Assembly: GCA_012729475.1 (NCBI GenBank)
Contig: JAAYDB010000118.1
Span: 1 to 62,242, forward strand
Direction: 5' to 3'
Origin: Bacteroidota bacterium
GTDB taxonomy: Bacteria; Bacteroidota; Bacteroidia; Bacteroidales; VadinHA17
DNA length: 62,242 nucleotides
Below, in pieces: positions 39,695 through 48,578 of this stretch. Made by a program: the position numbers and the translations under genes. Position 1 is the stretch's first letter, and each line of letters opens with the position of its first letter. The notes beneath the pieces were generated by a model, which worked only from the letters and a program-made list of their open reading frames with translations, was not told the DNA's origin and did not search any database.

Positions 39695-40483
39695 ATGCAC
39701 ACATTAAATGATTTACGACTGGCTGTGTTGATAGATGCAGACAATATCCCCTATTCCAACATAAGAGGTTTACTTGAAGAGATAGCCAAATACGGCACCC
39801 CAACTTTTAAGAGGATCTATGGTGACTGGACGAAGCCTACAATATCAGGCTGGAAGCCTGCTTTGCTGGAAAATGCCATCACACCTGTACAGCAATACAG
39901 TTATACCAGGGGTAAAAACTCGACAGATTCTGCAATGATTATTGATGCGATGGATATCCTTTACTCGGGTAAGGTAGATGGATTCTGTATTGTTTCTAGC
40001 GACAGTGATTTCACAAGGCTTGCCACAAGGCTAAGAGAGGCCGGGATGAAAGTTATAGGTATTGGAGAAAAAAAGACTCCATCTCCTTTTATTGTTGCCT
40101 GTGATAAATTTATCTATCTTGAAATAATCAGTTCATCTGTTTCCGGACAGGAGACACAAACCACAAAAGAAAAAAGCAAAAAAACAGGACGGGATACCAA
40201 AAAAAATGAAGAAGCTGAGCAACAGCAGCAGGTAAAAAAAGCTAAGCGCCTTATTTCAAGCTCAATAACAGACGTAGCTGACGATAATGGATGGGCATAT
40301 CTGGGAGATGTAGGTAACCTGATATTAAAAAAACAACCTGACTTTGATCCACGTAACTTTGGTTTTACAAAGCTCACCCCATTAATTAAATCGTTTGATT
40401 ACGAGATAGATGAAAGAGATTCAGGACAAAATAACATTAAACATATATATATCAGAATAAAAAAACAGTCCGGTGGGAACTGA
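39695..40483 (+). CDS. NYN-domain ribonuclease-like protein with OST-HTH/LOTUS domain
   Basis: Residues about 8-150 are a NYN (LabA/DUF88, PIN-like) domain with acidic motifs LIDADN (Asp14, Asp16), DSAMIIDAMD and SDSDFTRLA. After a Lys/Gln-rich charged linker (about 155-185) comes an OST-HTH/LOTUS module (DDNGWAYLGDVGNLILKKQPDFDPRNFGFTKL-type segment, about 200-258). This pairing is known in bacteria and eukaryotes and is thought to act on RNA. The linker is unusually basic. It is followed by RRM and cold-shock genes on the same strand, suggesting an RNA-handling neighbourhood. Confidence 0.9.
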   Translation: MHTLNDLRLAVLIDADNIPYSNIRGLLEEIAKYGTPTFKRIYGDWTKPTISGWKPALLENAITPVQQYSYTRGKNSTDSAMIIDAMDILYSGKVDGFCIVSSDSDFTRLATRLREAGMKVIGIGEKKTPSPFIVACDKFIYLEIISSSVSGQETQTTKEKSKKTGRDTKKNEEAEQQQQVKKAKRLISSSITDVADDNGWAYLGDVGNLILKKQPDFDPRNFGFTKLTPLIKSFDYEIDERDSGQNNIKHIYIRIKKQSGGN

Positions 40484-40623
40484 CAACAGGCTTTCTTTGA
40501 GTATAATGGACATAAAAAGTCAAAAAGAGACTAAAATTCAACATATTGTAATTTATTTCTTTTTTGTTTAGAAAAAAAACATGACCTTTGATATTGCTTT
40601 AATAACACATTAATTATTGAATT

Positions 40624-40941
40624 ATGAACATTTATGTCGGAAGTCTTAATTTTAAAATGAAAGAAGAAGAATTAAGAGAACTATTTGAAGAGTATGGAGA
40701 AGTTGCATCTGCAAAGATCATTTTTGATAAATACTCTGGGAAAAGTAAGGGATTTGGCTTTGTTGAAATGCCAGATGATAATGAAGCCAAGAAGGCAATT
40801 GAAGAACTTAACGGGTCTGAAATACAGGGACGAAACATCATCGTCAATGAATCGATTGAAAGATCTGAAAGGAGAAGCAACTTCAGGGGTGGAGATGATA
40901 ACCGCAGGGGACGTGACCCGGGTAGAAACAGGTACAGTTAG
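40624..40941 (+). CDS. RNA-recognition-motif (RRM) RNA-binding protein
   Basis: 105 residues: a single RRM with RNP2 IYVGSL (3-8) and RNP1 KGFGFVEM (about 41-48), then an Arg/Gly/Asp-rich tail (NFRGGDDNRRGRDPGRN). Such single-RRM proteins occur in Bacteroidota and Cyanobacteria, often cold-induced. It lies 21 bp upstream of a cold-shock gene and is very probably co-transcribed with it up to the terminator at 41181. Confidence 0.95.
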   Translation: MNIYVGSLNFKMKEEELRELFEEYGEVASAKIIFDKYSGKSKGFGFVEMPDDNEAKKAIEELNGSEIQGRNIIVNESIERSERRSNFRGGDDNRRGRDPGRNRYS

Positions 40942-40962
40942 TGTATAAAAAAATCTTAAACT

Positions 40963-41160
40963 ATGAAAGGGACTGTTAAATGGTATGACAGGGTCAAAGG
41001 TTACGGGTTTCTTCAAACTGAGGATAACAGGGATATCTTTGTCCACCGTTCAGGTTTAGAAGTATCGCACATCAAACTTGAAACAGGCGAAGCTGTTGAA
41101 TTTGAAATTGAACAACGGGAAAAAGGGCCTGTAGCTGTAAGGGTTAAAAAAACAGAATGA
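40963..41160 (+). CDS. Cold-shock domain protein
   Basis: 65 residues, one CSD: MKGTVKWYDRVKGYGFLQ with RNP1-type KGYGFL and RNP2-type DIFVHRS. Binds single-stranded nucleic acid and melts RNA structure. Standard CspA length and spacing. It forms a two-gene unit with the RRM gene, ended by a strong terminator. Confidence 0.95.
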   Translation: MKGTVKWYDRVKGYGFLQTEDNRDIFVHRSGLEVSHIKLETGEAVEFEIEQREKGPVAVRVKKTE

Positions 41161-41180
41161 TCTTACCCACGTATTGAAAA

Positions 41181-41217
41181 AAGAGGGTTTCTTACAAAAG
41201 ATACCCTCTTTTTTTTA
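41181..41217 (+). terminator. Rho-independent terminator after the cold-shock gene
   Basis: AAGAGGGT (41181-41188) pairs with ACCCTCTT (41203-41210) around a 14-base loop and is followed by seven or more T. It separates the RNA-binding genes from the GntR-controlled cluster. Confidence 0.85.
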
Positions 41218-41277
41218 CTGATGGTCTTCTGCCTTTCCGGGCTTACACATCCTTGTTAATGTAAAACCATCCTTCTT

Positions 41278-41988
41278 TTAAAACCTTCCGAATATTGAAT
41301 ATTTCTTTGTGTTACAGTATATAGAAGAATACAGAAACAGAACAGGATTATTTGTTTCCAGTTTTCTTTCCAGATGAAGTACCGGCTCTCCCTCCTCAAG
41401 CCTGAGGTAACGACCTGTCTTCCCCAATGCAGGAATAGCTTTAATCCTTTGCTCCCCTCCTGTCACTTCAATATGATAATGAGTCCTTAGTATATGAAAC
41501 AATGATTTGTTCTCAAACTGGCGCGATGTTATTCTTGGAAGGTTAATATTTGCTATGTAACTGATATCATAAAAGATCGGAACTTCATCAAGAAGACGGA
41601 GTCTCTCCATATATATACAACCTGATTCTTTTTCCATATCACTCAGCACAAACATAAAATCATCATCCCAGGGGACAAGCACCGGTTTTACTATCATTCT
41701 GGTTTTCAGGTTACGGTCACCTACAGCGGAAGTTGTTCCTGATACCGATAATATGCCTATGTCACGCGGTAAACGATGCACTATACTGCCCTTCCCCTGA
41801 TGCTTCCGTATGTATCCGTCATTGGCAAGAGTGCTTAATGATTGCCTGACTGTAGGCCGTGTCATTCCATATATCTGACATAATTCATTCTCCGATGGAA
41901 GCAAATCTCCTTCTTTATATATCCCTTCTGTTATATGCTTACGCAGGATATCATATAATTTTTTATGCCGGGGAATATTCGTCCGCAA
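41278..41988 (-). CDS. GntR-family (HutC/UTRA) transcriptional regulator
   Basis: 236 residues: an N-terminal winged helix (about 8-70; LPSENELCQIYGMTRPTVRQSLSTLANDGYI) and a C-terminal UTRA ligand domain (about 90-230; SGCIYMERLRLLDEVPIFYDISYI). HutC/YvoA-type proteins bind sugars, sugar phosphates or amino-acid derivatives and usually repress neighbouring catabolic genes. The gene is divergent from the 2-oxo acid dehydrogenase operon, and the 184-bp intergenic region contains palindromic sites placed over the operon promoter, so it very probably controls that operon. Confidence 0.9.
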   Translation of the reverse strand: MRTNIPRHKKLYDILRKHITEGIYKEGDLLPSENELCQIYGMTRPTVRQSLSTLANDGYIRKHQGKGSIVHRLPRDIGILSVSGTTSAVGDRNLKTRMIVKPVLVPWDDDFMFVLSDMEKESGCIYMERLRLLDEVPIFYDISYIANINLPRITSRQFENKSLFHILRTHYHIEVTGGEQRIKAIPALGKTGRYLRLEEGEPVLHLERKLETNNPVLFLYSSIYCNTKKYSIFGRF

Positions 41989-42023
41989 AACAAGCTGTTT
42001 TTGCGTAAATATATTACTTATAT

Positions 42024-42037
42024 CTTGTAATTACAAG
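42024..42037. promoter_or_regulatory. Candidate GntR operator, perfect 14-bp palindrome
   Basis: CTTGTAATTACAAG is a perfect palindrome. It contains the TTG (42025-42027) that serves as the -33 element of the forward promoter and extends just past it, so a bound dimer would block RNA polymerase. The 11-bp core TAATTACAAGT (42028-42038) recurs at 42112-42122 in the leader. Confidence 0.65.
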
Positions 42038-42055
42038 TTATATTATATATTTTTG
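42025..42055 (+). promoter_or_regulatory. Promoter of the catabolic operon, TTG-N20-TATTTTTG
   Basis: TTG at 42025-42027, 20-bp spacer, TATTTTTG at 42048-42055, which fits the Bacteroidota TTG-N19/20-TAnnTTTG consensus. Predicted transcription start near 42062, giving a leader of about 110 nt before the E2 ATG at 42173. Confidence 0.6.
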
Positions 42056-42101
42056 TATTAACTGATCCATAATCATATAAATTATATTCTGACTATTTTT
42101 C

Positions 42102-42127
42102 TTCTTACATATAATTACAAGTAAGAA
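42102..42127. promoter_or_regulatory. Second candidate GntR site in the operon leader
   Basis: TTCTTAC (42102-42108) and GTAAGAA (42121-42127) are inverted repeats around a 12-bp AT-rich centre. The right half includes TAATTACAAGT (42112-42122), identical to the core of the palindrome at 42024. It lies downstream of the predicted transcription start and could act as a road-block or looping partner. Confidence 0.5.
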
Positions 42128-42172
42128 TCAACAGACTGGCGTAGATTAACGAATCATTACTTTACTGTAATC

Positions 42173-43420
42173 ATGGCAACACCGGTAATAATGCCTAAAC
42201 AAGGGCAATCAGTTGAAAGCTGCATAATAACCCGATGGTTTAAGAACACAGGTGACAGGGTAATAAAAAACGACATTCTTCTTTCATACGAGACCGACAA
42301 GGCTGCCTTCGATCTTGAATCTCCTGCTGATGGCATTCTTCTTGAGATATTCTTCGGCGAAGGCGACGAAGTGCCTGTATTACAAAATATTGCAGTAATA
42401 GGCAAAAAAGGGGAAACAACAGATTTCTTCAATCCCTCTGCCGGAATAAGCAGTAAAGAAAAGTCTCGGGAGACAACAGAAGAAAGAAAAAAGGAATTAC
42501 ATGCATATTCAGCCGTAAGGGTATCTGATGCTCCTATACCCCGGGGTGATAAAAGAATAAGGATATCTCCAAGGGCCAGATGTCTGGCTGAGGAGAATAA
42601 AATAAGCATTGATCAGCTCACCGGCAGCGGACCAAATGGCAGGATCACAGTAAGGGATGTGGAAACTTTTCTTTCCGGCTCTACAGAAGAGGGAATCAAT
42701 TCATTTTCAATAGCCTGTGATTATACAGACCAGCCTTTGAGCAATATACGGAAGCTGATTGCAAGGACAATGCATGCCTCATTACAGAATTCTGCCCAGC
42801 TGACTCACCATATGAGTGCCGATGCCAGAAACTTGCTTAAGGCCCGGATAACTATCAAGGAGAATATTTCCACAGTTTCAGGCCGGCAGGACATCTCTCT
42901 TAATGACATGGTCTGCTGGTGTGTTATAAAAGCCCTGAAGAAATTTCCATCTGTCAACAGCCATTTTCTTGGCGAGACTATCAGACTCTTCAATAATGTA
43001 CACCTGGGTGTTGCCGTTGATACGCCCAGAGGCTTAATGGTCCCTGTTGTAATGAAAGCCTGCAGTATGGACCTCAACCGTCTTTCCGAAGAGATAGCTT
43101 CTCTGGCTGAAGCCTCCAGAAAAGGAAGTATCAGTCCGGAACTGATCCAAAGCACTTCTGCTTCATTCACTGTTTCCAACCTTGGCAGTTACGGAGTAGA
43201 GATGTTTACTCCGGTAATTAACCTTCCGCAGACAGTCATCCTTGGAGTGTGCACAATAATAAACCGTCCTGCAGATCTGGGAAACAATACTTACGGCTTC
43301 GTTCCATACATTGGCCTTTCTTTGACATACGACCACCGGGCTGTTGACGGAGGACCTGCATCACTGTTCCTGAAAGAAATAAAAAAACAAATCGAAAATT
43401 TCAAACTTGAGATTTTTTAG
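42173..43420 (+). CDS. Lipoylated E2 acyltransferase of a 2-oxo acid or acetoin dehydrogenase complex
   Basis: 415 residues in the classical order: lipoyl domain (1-80) with lipoyl-lysine Lys43 (YETDKAAFD), peripheral-subunit-binding domain (about 130-165; ISPRARCLAEEN), and catalytic acetyltransferase domain (about 190-415) with DHRAVDGG (His388, Asp392). It transfers the acyl group made by E1 to CoA. It opens the operon and ends 47 bp before the fused E1 gene. No E3 (dihydrolipoamide dehydrogenase) is in the window, so E3 must be shared with another complex. Confidence 0.92.
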   Translation: MATPVIMPKQGQSVESCIITRWFKNTGDRVIKNDILLSYETDKAAFDLESPADGILLEIFFGEGDEVPVLQNIAVIGKKGETTDFFNPSAGISSKEKSRETTEERKKELHAYSAVRVSDAPIPRGDKRIRISPRARCLAEENKISIDQLTGSGPNGRITVRDVETFLSGSTEEGINSFSIACDYTDQPLSNIRKLIARTMHASLQNSAQLTHHMSADARNLLKARITIKENISTVSGRQDISLNDMVCWCVIKALKKFPSVNSHFLGETIRLFNNVHLGVAVDTPRGLMVPVVMKACSMDLNRLSEEIASLAEASRKGSISPELIQSTSASFTVSNLGSYGVEMFTPVINLPQTVILGVCTIINRPADLGNNTYGFVPYIGLSLTYDHRAVDGGPASLFLKEIKKQIENFKLEIF

Positions 43421-43467
43421 AACAGAATGATTTTTCTGTAATATCTTAATTTTAAATAATTTAAAAA

Positions 43468-45936
43468 ATGCCAAAAAATCAGAGTCTCATCCCGCAGATC
43501 ATCAGGAGACCCCAGTTTATTGAATTCGGAAAAATACCTGTCAACCAATACAATAAAACCATTGAAGAAGAAAGGGATAATTTCAGTAACGACGATCTGG
43601 TCATGATATACCGTGACATGGTTATTATCAGGGAGTTTGAGAGCATGCTCAACCTTATAAAAACCACGAATGAATATAATGGGATCATTTACAACCATCC
43701 CGGACCTGCTCATTTATCAATCGGGCAGGAGGCTGCTTCAGTAGGGATGGCATACCATCTTGGAGTGGATGATTATATTCTGGGGTCACACCGCAGTCAT
43801 GGGGAGTTACTGGCTAAAGGTCTGTCAGCCATACACAAACTGGATGAAGATACACTTTATTCCATAATGAAAAACTATTTCAGGGGTAACGCTTTAAAGG
43901 TTGTTGAGAAGGGTCACGCGGGCAATATTAAGGATCTTGCTGTTCATTTTCTTTTGTACGGTGCTCTTGCGGAAATATTTGCCAGGGAAAATGGTTTCAA
44001 CAAAGGCCTTGGAGGTTCAATGCATGCATTTTTCACACCATTTGGTATCTATCCCAATAATGCCATTGTAGGAGGTTCCGGTGATATATCTGTTGGCGCA
44101 GCCTTATATAAAAAGATAAACAAAAAACCGGGTATTGTGGTATGCAATATCGGAGATGCTTCAACAGGTTGCGGCCCTGTATGGGAAGGCATCTGTTTTG
44201 CCACCATGGATCAGTACAGGACACTGTGGGAAGGTGAATACAATGGAGGCCTACCTCTCATTTTCAACTTTATGAATAACCTGTATGGAATGGGTGGTCA
44301 GACAATGGGTGAAACAATGGGGTTTGGCATACTGGCGAGGTTGGGTGCCGGCGTTAATCCTGAAATGATGCATGCAGAACGTGTCGACGGCTATAATCCG
44401 CTGGCTGTCATTGATGCCTTCCGGAGAAAAATAAAAATACTGAGTGAGAAAAAAGGACCTGTCCTGCTTGACACTCTTACATACAGGATCAGCGGACATT
44501 CACCTTCAGATGCATCATCATACAGGTCAAAAGATGAAATTGAAGCATGGGAGAAAGAAGATTCAATCCTCTCTTACGGCAGTTCACTTATAAGAACGGG
44601 TATAGCGCATCAGGACCAACTTGACACTATTCAGAATGAGACAGGTAAACTGATGACCCACATACTCGGACTGGCAGTGGATGATAAAGTATCTCCGCGT
44701 ATTGACCTCATTAATGATTCTGACGCTATTGGCAGAATGATGTTTTCTAATTGTTCTGTTGATAAGATGGAAGAGCGGGCACCTGAAGTACTGATTCCAA
44801 TGGAGGAAAATCCAAGAGTTAAATCTATTGGCAACAAAGTGAGATATTATAAAGACAAAGATGGCAGGGATGTCTCCAAAACCAGAATTTTTCAGTTGCG
44901 TGATGGTATTTTTGAAGCTGTTATTGACAGGTTTTATAAAGATCCCACTTTTGTTGCCTGGGGAGAAGAGAACCGTGACTGGGGTGGTGCCTTTGCCGTA
45001 TACCGGGGTCTAACAGAAGCTCTTCCCTACCACAGACTTTTCAATTCTCCTATCTCTGAAGGAGCTATAGTAGGAACAGCGATAGGATATGGTATGTGTG
45101 GAGGCAGGGTCATTGCCGAAATAATGTATTGTGATTTTCTTGGCAGATCGGGTGATGAAGTTTTTAACCAGCTCCCCAAATGGCAGTCCATGAGCGGCAA
45201 CCTCATCAAAATGCCGGTTGTCATAAGGGTCTCCGTCGGATCAAAATACGGTGCACAGCATTCTCAGGACTGGTCATCTCTCACAGCCCATATCCCGGGT
45301 CTTAAAGTAGTGTTCCCGGCTACACCCTATGATGCAAAAGGTCTTATGAATTCAGCCTTACAGGGAACTGATCCGGTGATCTTCTTCGAGAGTCAAAGGA
45401 TATATGATAAAGGTGAAATGTTCCATGAAACTGGTGTCCCCGAAGGATATTATGAAATACCTTTCGGAGAACCCGATATAAAAAGAGAGGGTAAAGATAT
45501 TACCATATTGTCCATTGGAGCTACACTGTATCAGGTATTGAAAGCAGCTGATATCCTCCGCGAACAATATGGATTGAGTACTGAAATAATTGATGCGCGA
45601 ACACTGGTTCCCTTTAACTATACCCCTGTAATTGAATCAGTTAAAAAGACAGGGAAAATTGTTTTTGTCAGCGATGCTTCTTCAAGAGGATCATTTATCA
45701 AAGAGTTAGCTCAGTCAGTAACAGAACTGGCCTTTGACTATCTTGATGCTCCTCCTGTTACCATAGGGTCGCGTAACTGGATAACTCCGGCATATGAGAT
45801 GGAACAATTCTTTTTCCCCCAGCCTGAATGGATACTGGATGCTATTAATGAGAAAATAACACCTCTAAAGGGGCATAAATCCCGTCATGATTATTCTTCT
45901 GAAAAAATAATCTTACTGAATAAAGAGGGGGTCTGA
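43468..45936 (+). CDS. Fused alpha-beta E1, thiamine-diphosphate-dependent 2-oxo acid/acetoin dehydrogenase
   Basis: 822 residues join E1-alpha (about 40-400) and E1-beta (about 475-815) in one chain. Alpha carries GSHRSHGE (His108, His111), GDASTGCG (Gly229-Asp230) and the downstream Asn of the ThDP/Mg site, plus the phosphorylation-loop-like ISGHSPSDASSYRS. Beta carries VAWGEENRDWGGAF and YGAQHSQDWSSL. Bacterial E1 enzymes of the pyruvate, branched-chain and acetoin types mostly use separate alpha and beta subunits. The substrate is not fixed by sequence: pyruvate-like 2-oxo acids or acetoin-like acyloins are candidates. Located between its E2 and sugar-type genes. Confidence 0.9.
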   Translation: MPKNQSLIPQIIRRPQFIEFGKIPVNQYNKTIEEERDNFSNDDLVMIYRDMVIIREFESMLNLIKTTNEYNGIIYNHPGPAHLSIGQEAASVGMAYHLGVDDYILGSHRSHGELLAKGLSAIHKLDEDTLYSIMKNYFRGNALKVVEKGHAGNIKDLAVHFLLYGALAEIFARENGFNKGLGGSMHAFFTPFGIYPNNAIVGGSGDISVGAALYKKINKKPGIVVCNIGDASTGCGPVWEGICFATMDQYRTLWEGEYNGGLPLIFNFMNNLYGMGGQTMGETMGFGILARLGAGVNPEMMHAERVDGYNPLAVIDAFRRKIKILSEKKGPVLLDTLTYRISGHSPSDASSYRSKDEIEAWEKEDSILSYGSSLIRTGIAHQDQLDTIQNETGKLMTHILGLAVDDKVSPRIDLINDSDAIGRMMFSNCSVDKMEERAPEVLIPMEENPRVKSIGNKVRYYKDKDGRDVSKTRIFQLRDGIFEAVIDRFYKDPTFVAWGEENRDWGGAFAVYRGLTEALPYHRLFNSPISEGAIVGTAIGYGMCGGRVIAEIMYCDFLGRSGDEVFNQLPKWQSMSGNLIKMPVVIRVSVGSKYGAQHSQDWSSLTAHIPGLKVVFPATPYDAKGLMNSALQGTDPVIFFESQRIYDKGEMFHETGVPEGYYEIPFGEPDIKREGKDITILSIGATLYQVLKAADILREQYGLSTEIIDARTLVPFNYTPVIESVKKTGKIVFVSDASSRGSFIKELAQSVTELAFDYLDAPPVTIGSRNWITPAYEMEQFFFPQPEWILDAINEKITPLKGHKSRHDYSSEKIILLNKEGV

Positions 45937-45997
45937 AACAAATGATTTCTATTATTATTTTCTATTTTTATCATGTCAACATGATTAAAAAATATAT

Positions 45998-46771
45998 ATG
46001 ATAGAAAAAATAAAAGCGAAAAGAGGGTTCATCATCGACATGGATGGTGTTATATACCACGGCAACAGGCTCTTACCCGGCGTTACCGCTTTCATTGAAT
46101 GGATGGAAAATAACGGAAAGGAGTATCTTTTCCTGACTAATTCCAGTGAAAGGACTCCTAAAGAGCTTCATGAGAAACTTAAGAGACTGGGGTTAAAGGT
46201 AAATGAGGATCACTTTTATACCAGTGCTTTGGCCACAGCTGGTTTTCTTGCCAGTCAGACCCCCAATGGCAGTGCTTTCATAATAGGCGATGCAGGGCTT
46301 ATTCATGCATTGTACAGTGCCGGGTACACTATGAACAATGTGAATCCCGACTATGTTGTTGTGGGAGAAACGCACGGGTACAACTTTGAGAAAATAGAGA
46401 TTGCAGTAAACCTGGTAATGAAAGGGGCCCGGCTTATAGGAACAAACTCTGATGTAAGCGGCCCTATAGAAGATGGTATTACTCCGTCTACAAAGGCCCT
46501 TATCGCTCCAATTGAAATAGCTACCGGGAAAAAAGCCTATTTTGTTGGTAAACCAAATCCTTTAATGATGAGGATAGCTTTAAAAAACCTGGGAGTAAAG
46601 AGAGAGGAAGCTGTAGTCATTGGCGACCGTATGGATACAGACATAAGATGCGGTCTGGAATCAGAAATTGATACACTTCTTGTTCTAAGTGGTATAACAA
46701 ATGAAGAAGATATTGATAAATTCCCTTATCGTCCCCATTTTGTTCTTAACGGACTTATTGACCTCATTTGA
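45998..46771 (+). CDS. NagD-like HAD-IIA phosphatase
   Basis: 257 residues: motif I DMDGV (Asp18, Asp20), motif II LTNSSERTP, the conserved Lys in GKPNPLMM, and motif III GDRMDTDI. HAD-IIA members (NagD, phosphoglycolate phosphatase, AraL, PNPase) dephosphorylate sugar phosphates or nucleotides. In this operon it may release a phosphate from a pathway intermediate or remove a toxic side product. The stop overlaps a TTG of the next frame, but that gene more likely starts 11 bp further on. Confidence 0.9.
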   Translation: MIEKIKAKRGFIIDMDGVIYHGNRLLPGVTAFIEWMENNGKEYLFLTNSSERTPKELHEKLKRLGLKVNEDHFYTSALATAGFLASQTPNGSAFIIGDAGLIHALYSAGYTMNNVNPDYVVVGETHGYNFEKIEIAVNLVMKGARLIGTNSDVSGPIEDGITPSTKALIAPIEIATGKKAYFVGKPNPLMMRIALKNLGVKREEAVVIGDRMDTDIRCGLESEIDTLLVLSGITNEEDIDKFPYRPHFVLNGLIDLI

Positions 46772-46782
46772 AAATCACACTT

Positions 46783-47445
46783 ATGAAAGGAAGGCTCAGG
46801 TATAAAAATGAGCGGAAAGAAGTTGCCCGTTTCATGCGCCGTCTATACAGGCAGGGGCTGACTACCACGTCGGGTGGAAATATCAGTAAACGTCTCACTG
46901 ATGATGTTATACTGATAACTCCTTCTGCCACTGACAAGGGTAAGATGAAATGGAAAGAGGTAGGTATTGTTTCAATAAAAGGCCGTAATCTCACTCCCGG
47001 CATTAAGCTTTCCATAGAATCTACTTTACATCTCGGTATATACAAAAAGAATCCTGAGGTATCAGCTGTCATCCATGCCCATTCTGTTTTTGCTTCTTCT
47101 TTTACTGCAATGGACACAGAAATAAACACATGCCTTACTGCCGAGGCTCGTGTTATATGCGGGAAACCCATGTTTGTCCCCTATAAATTAATGGGGACAC
47201 CTGAACTGGCAGCCTGTGTTGCTGACAATTCAGTTCTGGCGGATGTTCTTCTTCTGGAAAACCACGGCATAATAACTTTTGGTAACAGTCTGCTCAATGC
47301 CTTCGACAAACTTGAAGTTCTTGAAAATGCTGCCAAAATGACTCTGATAACAAAAATGACGGGAAACATCAGGGAAATGAGTTCTTCACAGGTACAGGAA
47401 ATAGACAGACTGTATGGCCACAGAAAAAAAATAACACAAACATAA
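46783..47445 (+). CDS. Class II (zinc) aldolase, FucA/AraD family
   Basis: 220 residues from the ATG at 46783 (an in-frame TTG at 46768 overlaps the previous gene). TTTSGGNISKR contacts the substrate phosphate in this family, Glu79 (SIESTLH) is in the catalytic position, and the zinc ligands His98 and His100 (VIHAHS) and His in LLENHGI are present. It should cleave or form a keto-sugar-1-phosphate to dihydroxyacetone phosphate plus an aldehyde, or act as the epimerase variant. Fuculose-, rhamnulose- or ribulose-type substrates cannot be separated by eye. Tightly linked to its neighbours (11 bp each side). Confidence 0.9.
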   Translation: MKGRLRYKNERKEVARFMRRLYRQGLTTTSGGNISKRLTDDVILITPSATDKGKMKWKEVGIVSIKGRNLTPGIKLSIESTLHLGIYKKNPEVSAVIHAHSVFASSFTAMDTEINTCLTAEARVICGKPMFVPYKLMGTPELAACVADNSVLADVLLLENHGIITFGNSLLNAFDKLEVLENAAKMTLITKMTGNIREMSSSQVQEIDRLYGHRKKITQT

Positions 47446-47456
47446 ATATTAATATT

Positions 47457-48455
47457 ATGAACAAAAGAAAACTGGGAAGATCCGATCTTCAGATAACTGA
47501 AATAGCTTTCGGGGCCTGGGCCATAGGTGGCTGGCAATGGGGAGGAGCTGATGCAAATGATGCCATTAAGGCTGTTGAAACTGCTATTGACCACGGAATG
47601 ACTACTATAGACACTGCTTCAGTCTATGGTTTTGGTTTGAGTGAAGAGCTGGTTGGGAAAGCCGTAGCAGGAAAGAGAGATAATGTTGAGATACTCACAA
47701 AATTCGGTATGTCATGGGATGAACCTAAAGGTTCTTTTTTCTTCACATCAAAAGATAATTCAGGTAAGACAGTTGATATCTATAAGTATTCTTCAAAAGA
47801 AAAAGTATTGAAGGATTGTGAAGATAGTCTGCGGCGTCTTAAAACCGATTATATAGATCTCTTCCAGATACACTGGCCTGACCCTACTACTCCTGTTTCC
47901 GAAACAATGGAAGCTTTGGAAATTCTTGTAAGTCAGGGAAAGATACGAGCAGGAGGAGTGTGTAACTACTCGTCGGATCTGCTGATTGAAGCTTCCGGCA
48001 ATTTCACTGTTGCTTCCAATCAGGTGCCTTACAGTATGGTCAGACGTGAGATTGAAAAGGATATCGTTCCTATCTGTCTTGAAAAAAACATTGGCATACT
48101 TGCCTATTCTCCAATGCAACGCGGATTATTGACCGGAAAATTTAAACCAGGGCATGTCTTCAGAGAAGGAGACAGCAGACCTGACACAGCTTATTACAAG
48201 GAACCTAATTTTTCTGAAATAATGAAATTCCTTGAAAAGATAAAACCTGTAGCAGAGGGGTATAAAGCTACATTATCCCAACTTGTTCTCAACTGGACAA
48301 TTCAACAGCCGGGAATAACCTGTGCCCTGGCTGGTGCAAGAAATGCAGAACAGACAATGGAAAACATAGGAGCTGCAAACTTTAACATCAGTTCTTCTGA
48401 TATAAGCTTAATAAATACTTATCTGTCAGAAATGGTTATAGACACAAACATCTGA
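47457..48455 (+). CDS. Aldo/keto reductase
   Basis: 332 residues with the AKR tetrad Asp52, Tyr57 (DTASVYG), Lys82 (LTKFG) and His139 (FQIHWPDP), and the NADP-binding loop late in the barrel. The N-terminal NKRKLGRSDLQITEIAFGAW is usual for the group including YajO and L-glyceraldehyde/methylglyoxal reductases. In this operon it may reduce the aldehyde product of aldol cleavage. The next gene starts 123 bp later. Confidence 0.92.
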   Translation: MNKRKLGRSDLQITEIAFGAWAIGGWQWGGADANDAIKAVETAIDHGMTTIDTASVYGFGLSEELVGKAVAGKRDNVEILTKFGMSWDEPKGSFFFTSKDNSGKTVDIYKYSSKEKVLKDCEDSLRRLKTDYIDLFQIHWPDPTTPVSETMEALEILVSQGKIRAGGVCNYSSDLLIEASGNFTVASNQVPYSMVRREIEKDIVPICLEKNIGILAYSPMQRGLLTGKFKPGHVFREGDSRPDTAYYKEPNFSEIMKFLEKIKPVAEGYKATLSQLVLNWTIQQPGITCALAGARNAEQTMENIGAANFNISSSDISLINTYLSEMVIDTNI

Positions 48456-48578
48456 CACTTCTATATGACTTTTTCGTACAGGCATTGTCAAAATAAATAT
48501 CCTCTTGTGTCAATTATTCTGCCTGATGGCACATGTTATCCTATCAACAAAATATAAATTTTAAAACAGTATTGTATA

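Noticed and set aside
42157-42609. 150-codon frame opposite the E2 gene
   Set aside because: Antisense of the lipoyl and linker regions; no ribosome-binding site and no family features.
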